In this document: positions 47,717 to 57,469 of the stretch, in pieces
Position numbering within the stretch: position 1 is the stretch's first letter
Layout: each line of letters starts with the position of its first letter
Source: Bacteroidota bacterium
GTDB taxonomy: Bacteria; Bacteroidota; Bacteroidia; Bacteroidales; Dysgonomonadaceae
Assembly (NCBI GenBank): GCA_023437305.1
Contig: JAEZGN010000010.1
Coordinates: forward strand, 97,834 to 161,833
Reading direction: 5' to 3'
Length of the DNA stretch: 64,000 bases
The notes under the pieces: generated by a model
The model's input: only the letters and a program-made list of their open reading frames with translations
Databases searched by the model: none
What the model was told of the DNA's origin: nothing
Position numbers and translations under genes: made by a program

Positions 47717-49357
47717 ATGAGATTACCAATAAATCTGCTTAAAGCAGGAAGCTTAATCATTGCATTGCTCTTTGCTTCATGTAGTGATAGTAGCGAAAAC
47801 CCAAAGAAACTTCCGGAGGAAACACCGCCGGAAGTCACTCCTCCTGTGCCCGACGGACCTTATGTCTATGATGATGATTTGGACTACGATGCAGACGCTT
47901 TTTTTAATGCCTATAAAGGAACTGCCTACAAAGGACCTCACCATGTGCCCGGAACGGTGGAAGCAGAGAATTTCGACGATGGGTCGAAAGGCGTTGCTTA
48001 CTACGAAAGTGATATTAAAACTGCTGACGGTTATAGAAGCGGACACGCTGTTGACATACGCAAAGATATAAATGCTTCAGGTGGCTACTATATAGGCGAA
48101 GTACAGCCCGGTGAGTGGATGTGCTATACAATTGAAGTAGACGAAGCCGGAACTTATTCCATCGACACCTATTGTGTGAAAGGTGACGGTTCGGAAGGTA
48201 GTTTCTATTTTGAGGTGGATGGACGAGGTGCAAGCCGCAGCATAGCCATACCTCAGGGTGGATGGACAGACTTCACGAAAAAAACAACAGCAACAAACAT
48301 CCAGTTGACCAAGGGTAAACATGTATTGAAATACTTTGGTAGTACACCAGGAAATCTGGATAAATTTGTATTTACACGTACAGGAGATTTAGAAGAGCTT
48401 TCTAATTCTTTCATCTATCCTGTCACCAAAGCGATGAGTAATCCTCTATTCGTGGAATTTGAGTCACCAATGTACAATAGCTGGATGAAAGGACCACTAT
48501 ATACAGCCGACCCTTCGGCACGTGTATGGAACATCAACGGAAAGGAAGTGCTTTACGTGTATGCTTCGCACGATATGGAACCTGCACAGGGATGCGACCG
48601 TATGGATCGATACCATGTATTCTCTACGGAAGATATGGTCAACTGGACAGATCATGGCGAAATCATGAACGCGGCTACAGTGAAAAAACAAGCAGGTTGG
48701 GGCTGTGAAGGTTTTATGTGGGCTCCCGATTGTATGTACAATCCGGCTAATGAAACATATTACTTCTATTTTCCGCACCCGACTAGTGCTGCCAATTGGA
48801 ACAGCACATGGCGTATTGGTGTAGCCACCAGTAAATATCCAAATAAAGAATTCCGCGTACGAGGGTATGTAGAAGGTATGTCTGCCGAAATCGATCCATG
48901 TGTGTTTGTAGACGATGATGGGCAACCGTACATATACAATGGCGGCGGAGGCAAACTGTATGGGGGTAAATTGAAGAAGAGTGACTGGACGAAGTTAGAC
49001 GGAGCAATGACACCAATGACCGGAATGAGTGATTTTCATGAAGGAGCTTGGGTACACAAAAGAAATGGTGTCTACTATTTGTCTTACGCAGACAATAATC
49101 CGGGTGCTAATCGCCTCCGGTATGCAACAAGCAATTCACCGTTGGGCCCATGGAAATATGAAGGTATTTATCTGCAACCTACTACCTGCGATACCAGTCA
49201 TGGATCCATCGTAGAATACAAGGGACAATGGTATGCTTTCTACCACACCTCAGATGCCTCCGGACAAGGAAATCTTCGTTCGGTTTGCGTAGATAAATTG
49301 TATTACAATTCTGACGGAACAATACAAGAGGTGAAACAGACTCGCGGACAGAAATAA
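47717..49357 (+). CDS. CBM6-GH43 arabinofuranosidase/xylosidase-type lipoprotein
   Basis: A 546-residue lipoprotein (leader ending LLFASCSD). A CBM6-like sugar-binding module (about 70-215, GTVEAENFDDGSKGVAYYES, YKGPHHVPG) precedes a five-bladed GH43 propeller (about 245-546). The three acidic residues of GH43 are visible: Asp 265 in YTADPSARVW, Asp 393 in EIDPCVF, and Glu 442 in FHEGAWVHKR. It is closely similar to the CBM-less GH43 at 61830. Expected activity is removal of arabinose or xylose. It lies 5 bases after the GH99-like gene, forming a two-gene unit closed by a terminator. Confidence 0.88.
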   Translation: MRLPINLLKAGSLIIALLFASCSDSSENPKKLPEETPPEVTPPVPDGPYVYDDDLDYDADAFFNAYKGTAYKGPHHVPGTVEAENFDDGSKGVAYYESDIKTADGYRSGHAVDIRKDINASGGYYIGEVQPGEWMCYTIEVDEAGTYSIDTYCVKGDGSEGSFYFEVDGRGASRSIAIPQGGWTDFTKKTTATNIQLTKGKHVLKYFGSTPGNLDKFVFTRTGDLEELSNSFIYPVTKAMSNPLFVEFESPMYNSWMKGPLYTADPSARVWNINGKEVLYVYASHDMEPAQGCDRMDRYHVFSTEDMVNWTDHGEIMNAATVKKQAGWGCEGFMWAPDCMYNPANETYYFYFPHPTSAANWNSTWRIGVATSKYPNKEFRVRGYVEGMSAEIDPCVFVDDDGQPYIYNGGGGKLYGGKLKKSDWTKLDGAMTPMTGMSDFHEGAWVHKRNGVYYLSYADNNPGANRLRYATSNSPLGPWKYEGIYLQPTTCDTSHGSIVEYKGQWYAFYHTSDASGQGNLRSVCVDKLYYNSDGTIQEVKQTRGQK

Positions 49358-49362
49358 CAACT

Positions 49363-49420
49363 AAAAAAGGTTTAATTTGATCATTTTATTAGAAAACTAA
49401 TATGGAATTAAGCCTTTTTT
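49363..49420 (+). terminator. Terminator after GH99-GH43, overlapping the GH92 promoter array
   Basis: AAAAAAGG followed by TTTAATT (from 49364) pairs with GAATTAAGCCTTTTTT (49405-49420), one mismatch, ending in a T-run. The TTAAT units of the GH92 promoter lie inside it and in the following bases. Confidence 0.7.
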
Positions 49421-49453
49421 AATCAAAATACTAATAGTAAATCTTTATATTTG
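49386..49453 (+). promoter_or_regulatory. TTAAT-array promoter of the GH92 gene
   Basis: Units start at 49386 TTATTA, 49397 CTAATA, 49408 TTAAGC, 49419 TTAATC and 49431 CTAATA, with steps 11, 11, 11 and 12. After exactly 9 bases comes TATATTTG (49446-49453), a perfect TAnnTTTG. Transcription would start about 40 bases before the ATG at 49497. Confidence 0.7.
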
Positions 49454-49496
49454 GTTCTACTATTTTTATTAACTAACATAAAATAATGCTTATATC

Positions 49497-51758
49497 ATGA
49501 AACTTATACATTGCTTGATTGCAGTATTCTTCGCGTATTTGTTAGGCACCTCTTGTACAGCCAACAACAGTAGAAACAACCAACCTGTTGATTATGTAAA
49601 TCCCTACATGGGAAACATCAGTCACTTGCTAGTACCTACTTATCCCACTATCCATTTACCTAATAGTATGCTTCGGGTCTATCCCGAACGCGCCGATTTT
49701 ACAAGCGACATGATCAAGGGGCTGCCTCTGATCATTACCAGTCACAGGGGAAGCTCTGCCTTCAATCTGAGTCCTTATCAAGGTGACAAAAGCAAAATAA
49801 CACCTGTGATATCATACAGCTACGATCGTGAAAAAATCACACCTTACAATTACGAGGTTGATTTGGACGATCAACAGACACATATACAATATGCCCTATC
49901 TCATCAATCTGCTATCTATAGTATAGATTATACCTTGCCCAATACACCTGTTTACCTGATACTAAATTCTCGAAACGGAGCTATAAGGGTAGACGGAAAT
50001 ATAGTCAGCGGACACCAAAAATTAGCAAACAATACGAATGTGTATATATATCTGGAAACAGAACAGACTCCCGTCCTTACAGGAATATTACAAGATAATG
50101 CAATCAACGATAAAGAAAAAAGTGCAGAAGGCAACAATGCCTGTGTTGCATTGTATTATGGCGATAATGCCCAGACTCTGCGTATACGATACGGTGTATC
50201 TTTTATCAGTGAGGAACAGGCAAAAGAGAACTTACGCAGAGAACAGAAAGACTATGATGTGAAACAACTGGCTGACAAAGGTCGCAAAATATGGAATGAT
50301 GCCTTAGGCAAAATCAAGGTTGATGGTAACAATGATACCGACAAAACTGTATTTTACACCTCTCTTTATCGTTGTTACGAACGTCCTGTATGTATCAGTG
50401 AGGGGGGACGTTACTTCAGTGCTTTTGACGGAAAAGTACATGAAGATGGAGGTAAACCGTTCTATACCGACGACTGGATTTGGGATACTTACCGTGCTAC
50501 ACATCCATTGCGCGTGCTTATTGATGCTGAAGAGGAAGTAAATATTATCAACTCGTTTCTGTTGATGGCGGAGCAGATGGGTACCAACTGGATGCCTACC
50601 TTCCCGGAAGTAACAGGAGATTCGCGCCGTATGAATTCGAACCACGCCGTAGCGACTGTTATCGATGGTTATGCAAAAGGATTGAGAGGATATGACCTGG
50701 AAAAAGCATATATCGCATGTAAAAAAGGAATAGAAGAAAAAACACTGATTCCTTGGTCGGGAGCCCCTGCCGGATGGCTTGATGAATTCTATAAAGAAAA
50801 AGGCTATATCCCAGCCTTATATCCGGGCGAAAAAGAAACTGTGGCCAATGTAAACTCTTTTGAAAAGAGGCAACCGATAGCCGTAACACTTGGTACAGCA
50901 TACGACCAGTGGTGTCTGGCACAAATAGCCAAAGCACTTGGTAAAAATGACGAAGCAGATTATTATCTGAAATGTTCTTATAACTACCGCAATGTATACA
51001 ATGCCCAAACAGGCTTTTTCCATCCGAAAGATAAAGAAGGTAAATTTATAGAGCCGTTTGATTATCGCTATTCAGGGGGTATGGGTGCACGCGAATATTA
51101 CGGAGAAAACAACGGCTGGGTATATCGCTGGGATGTTCCTCATAATGTAGCCGACCTGATTAGCCTGATGGGAGGCAACGAACAATTTATCAAGAATTTG
51201 AACCAGACTTTCAATGAACCTCTTGGTAAAAGTAAATTTGAATTTTATGCCCAAATACCCGATCATACAGGAAATGTAGGGCAGTTCTCGATGGCAAACG
51301 AACCAAGCCTTCACATCCCTTATCTGTATAACTATGCAGGACAGCCATGGAAAACACAAAAACGCATACATACGTTGATAAACCAATGGTTCAGGAACGA
51401 CCTGATGGGTCTTCCGGGTGATGAAGATGGTGGCGGAACATCTGCTTTCGTGGTCTTCTCTATGATGGGTATATACCCAGTAACACCTGGCATGCCTGTA
51501 TACAATATCGGTAGCCCGTTCTTTGCCAATACTAAAATGACAATGAGTAATGGTAAAGTCTTTGAAGTAGAAGCACAGAATTACTCTGAGGATAACAAAT
51601 ATATCCAGTCGGCAACGCTCAACGGACAAGAGTGGAACAAACCGTGGTTTAACCACTCAGATATAGAAAACGGGGGTAAACTTGTATTGATAATGGGCAA
51701 TAAAGCTAATAAAGCATGGGGTGCAAACGCTGTGCCTCCATCTGCTGAAAAACTGTAA
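49497..51758 (+). CDS. GH92 alpha-mannosidase-type lipoprotein
   Basis: A 753-residue lipoprotein (leader ending LLGTSCTANN). It has the two-domain GH92 layout with VDYVNPYMGN near the start, WDTYRATHPL, GWVYRWDVPHNVADL, NEPSLHIPYLYNY (acid Glu about 602) and GLPGDEDGGGTSAFVVFSMM with the Asp pair near 641-644. GH92 enzymes are calcium-dependent inverting exo-alpha-mannosidases. The N-terminal domain differs somewhat from canonical members (PERADFTSDMIKGLPLIITS), so specificity is uncertain. It has its own TTAAT-array promoter and is followed by a palindromic repeat. Confidence 0.88.
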   Translation: MKLIHCLIAVFFAYLLGTSCTANNSRNNQPVDYVNPYMGNISHLLVPTYPTIHLPNSMLRVYPERADFTSDMIKGLPLIITSHRGSSAFNLSPYQGDKSKITPVISYSYDREKITPYNYEVDLDDQQTHIQYALSHQSAIYSIDYTLPNTPVYLILNSRNGAIRVDGNIVSGHQKLANNTNVYIYLETEQTPVLTGILQDNAINDKEKSAEGNNACVALYYGDNAQTLRIRYGVSFISEEQAKENLRREQKDYDVKQLADKGRKIWNDALGKIKVDGNNDTDKTVFYTSLYRCYERPVCISEGGRYFSAFDGKVHEDGGKPFYTDDWIWDTYRATHPLRVLIDAEEEVNIINSFLLMAEQMGTNWMPTFPEVTGDSRRMNSNHAVATVIDGYAKGLRGYDLEKAYIACKKGIEEKTLIPWSGAPAGWLDEFYKEKGYIPALYPGEKETVANVNSFEKRQPIAVTLGTAYDQWCLAQIAKALGKNDEADYYLKCSYNYRNVYNAQTGFFHPKDKEGKFIEPFDYRYSGGMGAREYYGENNGWVYRWDVPHNVADLISLMGGNEQFIKNLNQTFNEPLGKSKFEFYAQIPDHTGNVGQFSMANEPSLHIPYLYNYAGQPWKTQKRIHTLINQWFRNDLMGLPGDEDGGGTSAFVVFSMMGIYPVTPGMPVYNIGSPFFANTKMTMSNGKVFEVEAQNYSEDNKYIQSATLNGQEWNKPWFNHSDIENGGKLVLIMGNKANKAWGANAVPPSAEKL

Positions 51759-51769
51759 GATTATGATAT

Positions 51770-51837
51770 TCTCTTTGCCATTCTGAATGAAGTGAAACAT
51801 CTTGAGATTCTTCATTTCATTCAGAATAACAAAGAGA
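51770..51837. repeat. Palindromic repeat, copy 2
   Basis: TCTCTTTGCCATTCTGAATG (from 51770) pairs with CATTCAGAATAACAAAGAGA (ending 51837), extended by GAAGTGAA/TTCATTTC and a loop containing GAGATTC. It shares CATTCTGAAT and GARATTC parts with the copies at 28354 and 60244. It lies between GH92 and GH43 genes. Confidence 0.7.
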
Positions 51838-51854
51838 GTAAACTATAATATACC

Positions 51855-53573
51855 ATGATAAGACATTTATTCATAACATTCCTCTTGGGTATTTTTTTAC
51901 TTAATAATTCTTCTTTTGCTCAAACGAAAGATAAACGTATTATTGCAAATCCCTTGAACCTAAACTACCGTTTTCAGTTCGATGGAGAAAGCAGAAGAGA
52001 AGCAGCCGACCCCGTAATTGAATATTTTAAGGGGAAGTATTATTTATTCGCATCCAAATCGGGAGGCTATTGGAGTTCCCCAGACCTTGTTGACTGGACT
52101 TATATCCCGACTAAAACAATCACTACCATAGAAGATTATGCACCTACAGTGCTTGTACACAATGATGCACTTTATTACATCGCATCGGGAAATCTTCAAA
52201 TTTTTAAGACAACCAATCCTGACGAGGATAAATGGAAACCGATAGAAACCAAGTTCAAATATGGCATGACCGATCCGGCATTTTACAAAGATGATGACGG
52301 ACAAATGTACATGTACTGGGGATGTTCGGACACAGACCCTATCATGGGTGTAAAAATAGATCCAAACGATGGATTCAAAGCTATTGGCGAGCCTGTAATC
52401 CTCATCAAGCATAATGGTGATAAGTACGGCTGGGAAGTTCCCGGTATCAACAATGAAGAACAACGTACAGGATGGAATGAAGGCCCATGTATGATAAAGT
52501 ACAAGGGCAAATACTATTTGCAATATGCAGCACCCGGCACGCAATACCGCATCTATGGCGATGGCATTTACACATCCAACAATCCGCTAGGACCTTATAT
52601 ATACGTAGAAAACAGTCCATTCTCTTTCAAGCCCGGAGGATTTATAGGAGGAGCAGGACATGGACATACATTTAAGGATAAATATGGGAACTATTGGCAT
52701 ATAGCTACTATGACCATATCCGTACGGCATATGTTCGAGCGTCGGTTAGGTTTGTTTCCCGCCTATATATCGAAGGATAATAATATGCAGGCACATACAG
52801 TATTAACAGACTATCCCTTTTCTATTCCGGATAAGAAAATAGATATGGAAAATAATGACTGCTCCATGTTGTGGAATATACTCTCTTATGCTAAAAAAAC
52901 GACTGCATCTTCTTTTCTTACAGGGTACGAAGCTGAAAAAGCAGCTGACGAAAAGGTAGAAACATGGTGGGCTGCCGGTTCGGGTAAAAAAGGCGAGTGG
53001 TGGCAAGTAGATCTTGGGAAAAAAATGAGAGTAAATGCTGTACAAGTCAATTTTGCAGATCATGGCTTCACAAACAAAGCAACCGATGCTCCTCCATTCT
53101 ATCAATATTATATAGAAAGCTCTGATGATGGTAACAAATGGGAAATAATCATAGACAGGAAATCAAATATAAAGGATATGCCCCATGAACTTATAACTTT
53201 AGACAAACCTGTAAAAACAAGATTTATCCGTATCCGAAACACAAAAGACATGAAGGACAGTTTCTCTCTTTACGATCTGCGCATATTTGGACATGGGCTG
53301 GGAAAAGCTCCTAAAAGTATTTCTAAACTACAAATAAAAAGAGATAAAAATGACCCACGTATTTTCAGGTTTGCATGGGATAAAACAAATGACGCCAATG
53401 GATATATTATTCATTGGGGAACAAAACCAGATCAATTGAAAAACGCCGTAATGGTTTACGATAATTCTTTCGAAGGTCGTTTCTTCAACAAAGACTCTGA
53501 ATATTATTTTTCATTAGACACATTCAATGAAAATGGAATAACAAAGACAAACATAATTAAGAATAACAACTAA
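51855..53573 (+). CDS. GH43 glycosidase with discoidin and Fn3-like domains
   Basis: A 572-residue secreted protein (signal peptide to about 22). The GH43-like propeller (about 40-330) shows AADPVIEYFKGKYYLFAS (Asp about 52), TDPAFYKDDDG (Asp about 139) and GWNEGPCMIKYKGKYYLQYA (Glu about 208). A discoidin (F5/8 C)-like domain (about 345-475, TWWAAGSGKKGEWWQVDLGK) and a short Fn3-like end (about 485-570) follow. It differs from the other two GH43 proteins here and is a distant member. No TTAAT array precedes it; the palindromic repeat fills the gap, so it may depend on read-through from GH92. Confidence 0.82.
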   Translation: MIRHLFITFLLGIFLLNNSSFAQTKDKRIIANPLNLNYRFQFDGESRREAADPVIEYFKGKYYLFASKSGGYWSSPDLVDWTYIPTKTITTIEDYAPTVLVHNDALYYIASGNLQIFKTTNPDEDKWKPIETKFKYGMTDPAFYKDDDGQMYMYWGCSDTDPIMGVKIDPNDGFKAIGEPVILIKHNGDKYGWEVPGINNEEQRTGWNEGPCMIKYKGKYYLQYAAPGTQYRIYGDGIYTSNNPLGPYIYVENSPFSFKPGGFIGGAGHGHTFKDKYGNYWHIATMTISVRHMFERRLGLFPAYISKDNNMQAHTVLTDYPFSIPDKKIDMENNDCSMLWNILSYAKKTTASSFLTGYEAEKAADEKVETWWAAGSGKKGEWWQVDLGKKMRVNAVQVNFADHGFTNKATDAPPFYQYYIESSDDGNKWEIIIDRKSNIKDMPHELITLDKPVKTRFIRIRNTKDMKDSFSLYDLRIFGHGLGKAPKSISKLQIKRDKNDPRIFRFAWDKTNDANGYIIHWGTKPDQLKNAVMVYDNSFEGRFFNKDSEYYFSLDTFNENGITKTNIIKNNN

Positions 53574-53581
53574 GATCCGAC

Positions 53582-53639
53582 TTAAACAACATATTATAAA
53601 CATGTTATAAAGAATATTAATATTCTCATAGAGAGATTG
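53582..53639 (+). promoter_or_regulatory. TTAAT-array promoter of the GH28-like gene
   Basis: Units start at 53582 TTAAAC, 53594 TTATAA, 53605 TTATAA and 53617 TTAATA, with steps 12, 11 and 12. Nine bases later is AGAGATTG (53632-53639), a poor -7 box sharing only the final TTG. The last unit lies inside a perfect 16-bp palindrome, AGAATATTAATATTCT (53611-53626). Confidence 0.5.
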
Positions 53640-53685
53640 CTATCTCTATTGGACAGAGAGACTGAAATCATTAAATAAATATATT

Positions 53686-54993
53686 ATGAAAAAAATTATT
53701 CTTACATCACTTCTAGCATTAGGAATAGTAAGCATATCTGCCCAGCAAAAAAATGCAGATATCAAACCACATCCCGAGTCTAAAGATATTGTATCCGTTC
53801 TTGAATTCGGAGCCAAAGCCGATGGAAAAACAGATGATACTAAAGCCTTTCAAAAGGCATTGGATTCTTTCGGTCAAAAAGGAGGTACGGTTTACATACC
53901 AAACGGTACTTATCTTATTGCAGGCTCACTAAACATTCCACAAGCGACAACTCTGAAAGGAGCATTTGAATCTGTACCTTCACATAACGGTATTCGTAAT
54001 GCAGGTCTTCCTAAACCGGGCGAAGACGGAACCACTCTACTTATTACCGGAAACAGAGGAAAAGATATTGACACTACTCCTGCAATTACAATCAATACTA
54101 ACAGTACACTTCGTGGAGTGGTAATGTATTGGCCTTTACAAGACCCAAACAAAGTACCTGATGCCTACCCGTGGGGAGTAGCCATGAAAGGAAAGAATCC
54201 GGCATTACTTGATGTAGAAATGCTAAATCCATATAATGCAATCGATGCATCGCATAACGAACGTGCGCTTATCCGAAATATCAGCGGACAACCATTGCGC
54301 AGGGGGATATATGTAGATGCGATATATGATATAGGCAGAATAGAAAATGTACATTGGAACCCGTGGTGGAGCATGAAGCCAACACTCTACAATTGGCAAA
54401 GGGAACATGGAGAGGCTTTCATCTTCGAGCGCACCGACTGGCACTATGTACTCAACACATTCTGTTTCGGATACAATGTTGGTTATAAGTTTGGAGCAAG
54501 TCAGGGTAGCACCGGCTCCTGTAACGGAAATTTTCTGGGTATTGGAGCCGATGCATGCCACACTTCTGTGCAAGTAGAGCAGAGTGCAGCATACGGAATA
54601 CTTATCACCAATGGTGAATTTGTGGCACTACAGGGTGATGACCCTACAATGGTGGAAGTAGCCGATGCGAATAAAGGGAACGTTCGCTTTGTAAACTGCG
54701 CATTCTGGGGACCTTGCAATCAGATTGCTAAAATCAATGGGCAAGGAACAATAGGATTTTCCGACTGTATTTTTGTTCAGTGGGATAGAAATAATGAAAA
54801 AAGAAGTGCCATACAGGTCAATAGTGGCTCTATATCTGTCCGTGGATGCGATTTTATGCACGATAGCCCTCAAATTTCTATTAGCAGCAATGTAGATCGT
54901 GCTATTGTTAGCGAAAACACAATCAAAGGCAAAGTACGTATTGAAAACAAAGCTAAAAGCAGTTATATAGAAGGAAATCTAGGAACAGAATAG
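53686..54993 (+). CDS. GH28-related/pectate-lyase-3 beta-helix protein
   Basis: A 435-residue secreted protein (signal peptide to about 20). It opens with VLEFGAKADGKTDDTKAFQKALD and GGTVYIPNGTYLIAGSLNIP, the standard start of the right-handed beta-helix of Pectate_lyase_3/GH28-type proteins. The paired Asp of true GH28 polygalacturonases is not clearly recognisable, so the substrate may differ from pectin. It may belong with the GH31 gene 100 bases downstream in one transcript led by the array at 53582. Confidence 0.82.
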   Translation: MKKIILTSLLALGIVSISAQQKNADIKPHPESKDIVSVLEFGAKADGKTDDTKAFQKALDSFGQKGGTVYIPNGTYLIAGSLNIPQATTLKGAFESVPSHNGIRNAGLPKPGEDGTTLLITGNRGKDIDTTPAITINTNSTLRGVVMYWPLQDPNKVPDAYPWGVAMKGKNPALLDVEMLNPYNAIDASHNERALIRNISGQPLRRGIYVDAIYDIGRIENVHWNPWWSMKPTLYNWQREHGEAFIFERTDWHYVLNTFCFGYNVGYKFGASQGSTGSCNGNFLGIGADACHTSVQVEQSAAYGILITNGEFVALQGDDPTMVEVADANKGNVRFVNCAFWGPCNQIAKINGQGTIGFSDCIFVQWDRNNEKRSAIQVNSGSISVRGCDFMHDSPQISISSNVDRAIVSENTIKGKVRIENKAKSSYIEGNLGTE

Positions 54994-55093
54994 AAGATTG
55001 CATTTTACCATACTAACAGTAAAAAAGAATCTAAATATTTTAGGTTAAAAAGATGCTTTATTCCTAAGTATAATTAAGAAAAATAATTAATTC

Positions 55094-57457
55094 ATGAAAA
55101 AAATATTCACAACGCTTCTCATTATTATCCTATCCGGACAATTGGTCGCACAAAGTTATGAACGTACACCTCAAGGTGTCAAAGCGGATGTAAACTCAAC
55201 AAATATTGAAATTCAGTTTTTCAGTAATCAAATAGTGAGAGTACTGAAATATCCACAAGGAGAAGTACCAAACAAAAAAAGCCTCTCGGTAATTAAAGAA
55301 CCAGAAAACACAAAGTTCGGTATACAAGAATATAATAATGTGATAACATTAACTTCGTCAGATATTATCGTTACTCTGAACCTCAAAACCGGGGATGTAC
55401 TATTTAATGGTACTGACACAAGGCCTTTTATCGCTGAGAAGAATAGTTCCTCGGTATTCACCCCAAAGAACTACGAAAGTGGTAAATCGTACGAAGTACA
55501 ACAAACATTTCTATTGGATAAACAAGAAGCCATTTACGGCTTGGGACAGCACCAACAAGGACACATGAACCAACGGGGACAAGAAGTAGAGCTTCGCCAA
55601 AGAAATACAGAAATAGCAATACCGATTATTCATTCGGTAAAGGGATATGCCATTTTCTGGGATAATTACTCCCCTACAGTATATAAAGATTCGGATGAAG
55701 GATTATCTTTTACTTCAACATCGGGGAAATGTATAGATTACTATTTTATGTACGGGAAAAATGCAGATGGTGTAATTGCACAAATAAGAGAACTTACAGG
55801 GCAGGCCCCCATGTTTCCGTTATGGACATACGGATTTTGGCAAAGCCGTGAACGATATACATCACAAGATGAACTTCTGGATGTCGTGAAAAAATACCGC
55901 AACCTAAATATACCTCTTGACGGTATTGTGCAAGACTGGCAATATTGGAGCACTGACAACAAGCGATGGAACGCTGTGGAATTTGGCAATCCGACTTTCC
56001 CAAATCCTCAGAAAATGATAGACGATGTGCACAAGATGAATGCACATATAGCCATCTCGGTTTGGCCATCCTTTGGTCCGAATACAAATATCCATAAAGA
56101 ACTGAAAAGCAAGAAACTCTTATTCAACTTCGATACATTCCCACAAGAAAATGGAGTAAAAGTATATGATGCTTTCAATCCCGAAGGTCGTCAGGTGTAT
56201 TGGAACTTCATGAATAAAAATATATTCTCTATCGGTATGGACGGTTGGTGGCTGGATGCGACAGAACCTGAATACAATATGAGCGATGAATCTTTTAATG
56301 GAACTACACATCTTGGACCATACAGAGACGTGGCAAATGCTTATCCACTCGCATCGGTTGGTGGTGTATACGACAACCAACGCAAGACGACCTCTGAAAA
56401 ACGCGTATATATACTTACTCGCTCGGCTTTTGCCGGACAGCAACGCTATGCAGCAAACTCATGGTCGGGAGATATCGATTCTCGCTGGCATGTGCTTCGC
56501 AATCAGATTTCGGCAGGTCTTAACTTTTCTCTTTGCGGTATTCCTTATTGGAACACAGACATAGGAGGTTTCTGGGCTGGCCGTGTCTATCCAAAAGGGG
56601 TTGAAGATAAAGCATTCCATGAGTTATATGTGCGTTGGATGCAGTTCGCAACATTTACTCCGATGATGCGTTCGCATGGAACAAATACTCCCCGGGAGAT
56701 ATATCTGTTCGGAAAAAAAGGAGACTGGGCTTATGATGTTCAAGAAAAATATATCAATCTTCGATATAGCCTTTTGCCATATATGTATTCTATAGGACAT
56801 GATATTACAGCAAATGCAGGCTCTATGATGAGGGCTTTGAGCATGGATTTTGCTAAAGACAAAAAGGTACATAATATCGACAATCAGTTTATGTTTGGCA
56901 AGTCCATACTGGTTGCGCCTGTAACAGACTCGATGTACGTAAACCGTATAAACGGAAATGTTCTAGAAGATTTCGATGCGATAAAGTCTCAGAAAGTATA
57001 TTTACCAAAAGGAGCAGACTGGTATGATTTCTGGACAGGTGAAAAGTTGAGTGGTGGACAGGAGATCAGCAAAGCAACACCTATAGATATTATTCCATTA
57101 TATATAAAAGCGGGGACTATTCTTCCATGGGGTCCTAAGGTACAGTATGCAGAAGAAAAGAAATGGGACAATCTTAACCTGTTTATTTATCCCGGAAAAG
57201 ATGCTGAATTTGTATTATATGAGGATGAAAACAATAACTATAATTACGAAAAGGGTATCTATTCAACAATTACTATGAAATGGAATGACAAGACAGGAAC
57301 ATTAACCATAAGAAAGAGACAAGGCGAGTTTCCGGGGATGTTGAAAAACCGAACTTTCAATATTATAATCTTAAAGGAGGGGATAAGTATAAATACCATT
57401 TCTCTACCCGATAAACAAATCGTATATCAAGGCCAAGAAATTAACATTAAAATGTAG
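55094..57457 (+). CDS. GH31 alpha-xylosidase/alpha-glucosidase-type enzyme
   Basis: A 787-residue secreted or periplasmic glycosidase (signal peptide to about 19). The N-terminal beta-sandwich contains QEAIYGLGQHQQGHMNQRGQ. The barrel starts FPLWTYGFWQSRERY, has the nucleophile motif GWWLDATEPEYNMS (Asp 388) and the acid/base region SWSGDIDSRWHVL (Asp 460), and ends with a beta-domain. The sequence style fits alpha-xylosidases (xyloglucan) better than starch enzymes, but this is a judgement. A damaged copy of part of this gene lies at 62806-62904. I see no TTAAT array directly upstream. Confidence 0.9.
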   Translation: MKKIFTTLLIIILSGQLVAQSYERTPQGVKADVNSTNIEIQFFSNQIVRVLKYPQGEVPNKKSLSVIKEPENTKFGIQEYNNVITLTSSDIIVTLNLKTGDVLFNGTDTRPFIAEKNSSSVFTPKNYESGKSYEVQQTFLLDKQEAIYGLGQHQQGHMNQRGQEVELRQRNTEIAIPIIHSVKGYAIFWDNYSPTVYKDSDEGLSFTSTSGKCIDYYFMYGKNADGVIAQIRELTGQAPMFPLWTYGFWQSRERYTSQDELLDVVKKYRNLNIPLDGIVQDWQYWSTDNKRWNAVEFGNPTFPNPQKMIDDVHKMNAHIAISVWPSFGPNTNIHKELKSKKLLFNFDTFPQENGVKVYDAFNPEGRQVYWNFMNKNIFSIGMDGWWLDATEPEYNMSDESFNGTTHLGPYRDVANAYPLASVGGVYDNQRKTTSEKRVYILTRSAFAGQQRYAANSWSGDIDSRWHVLRNQISAGLNFSLCGIPYWNTDIGGFWAGRVYPKGVEDKAFHELYVRWMQFATFTPMMRSHGTNTPREIYLFGKKGDWAYDVQEKYINLRYSLLPYMYSIGHDITANAGSMMRALSMDFAKDKKVHNIDNQFMFGKSILVAPVTDSMYVNRINGNVLEDFDAIKSQKVYLPKGADWYDFWTGEKLSGGQEISKATPIDIIPLYIKAGTILPWGPKVQYAEEKKWDNLNLFIYPGKDAEFVLYEDENNNYNYEKGIYSTITMKWNDKTGTLTIRKRQGEFPGMLKNRTFNIIILKEGISINTISLPDKQIVYQGQEINIKM

Positions 57458-57469
57458 AATTAATAGGAT

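Noticed and set aside
51072..51656. 194-codon minus-strand frame inside GH92
   Set aside because: Covers conserved catalytic motifs on the other strand; a shadow frame.
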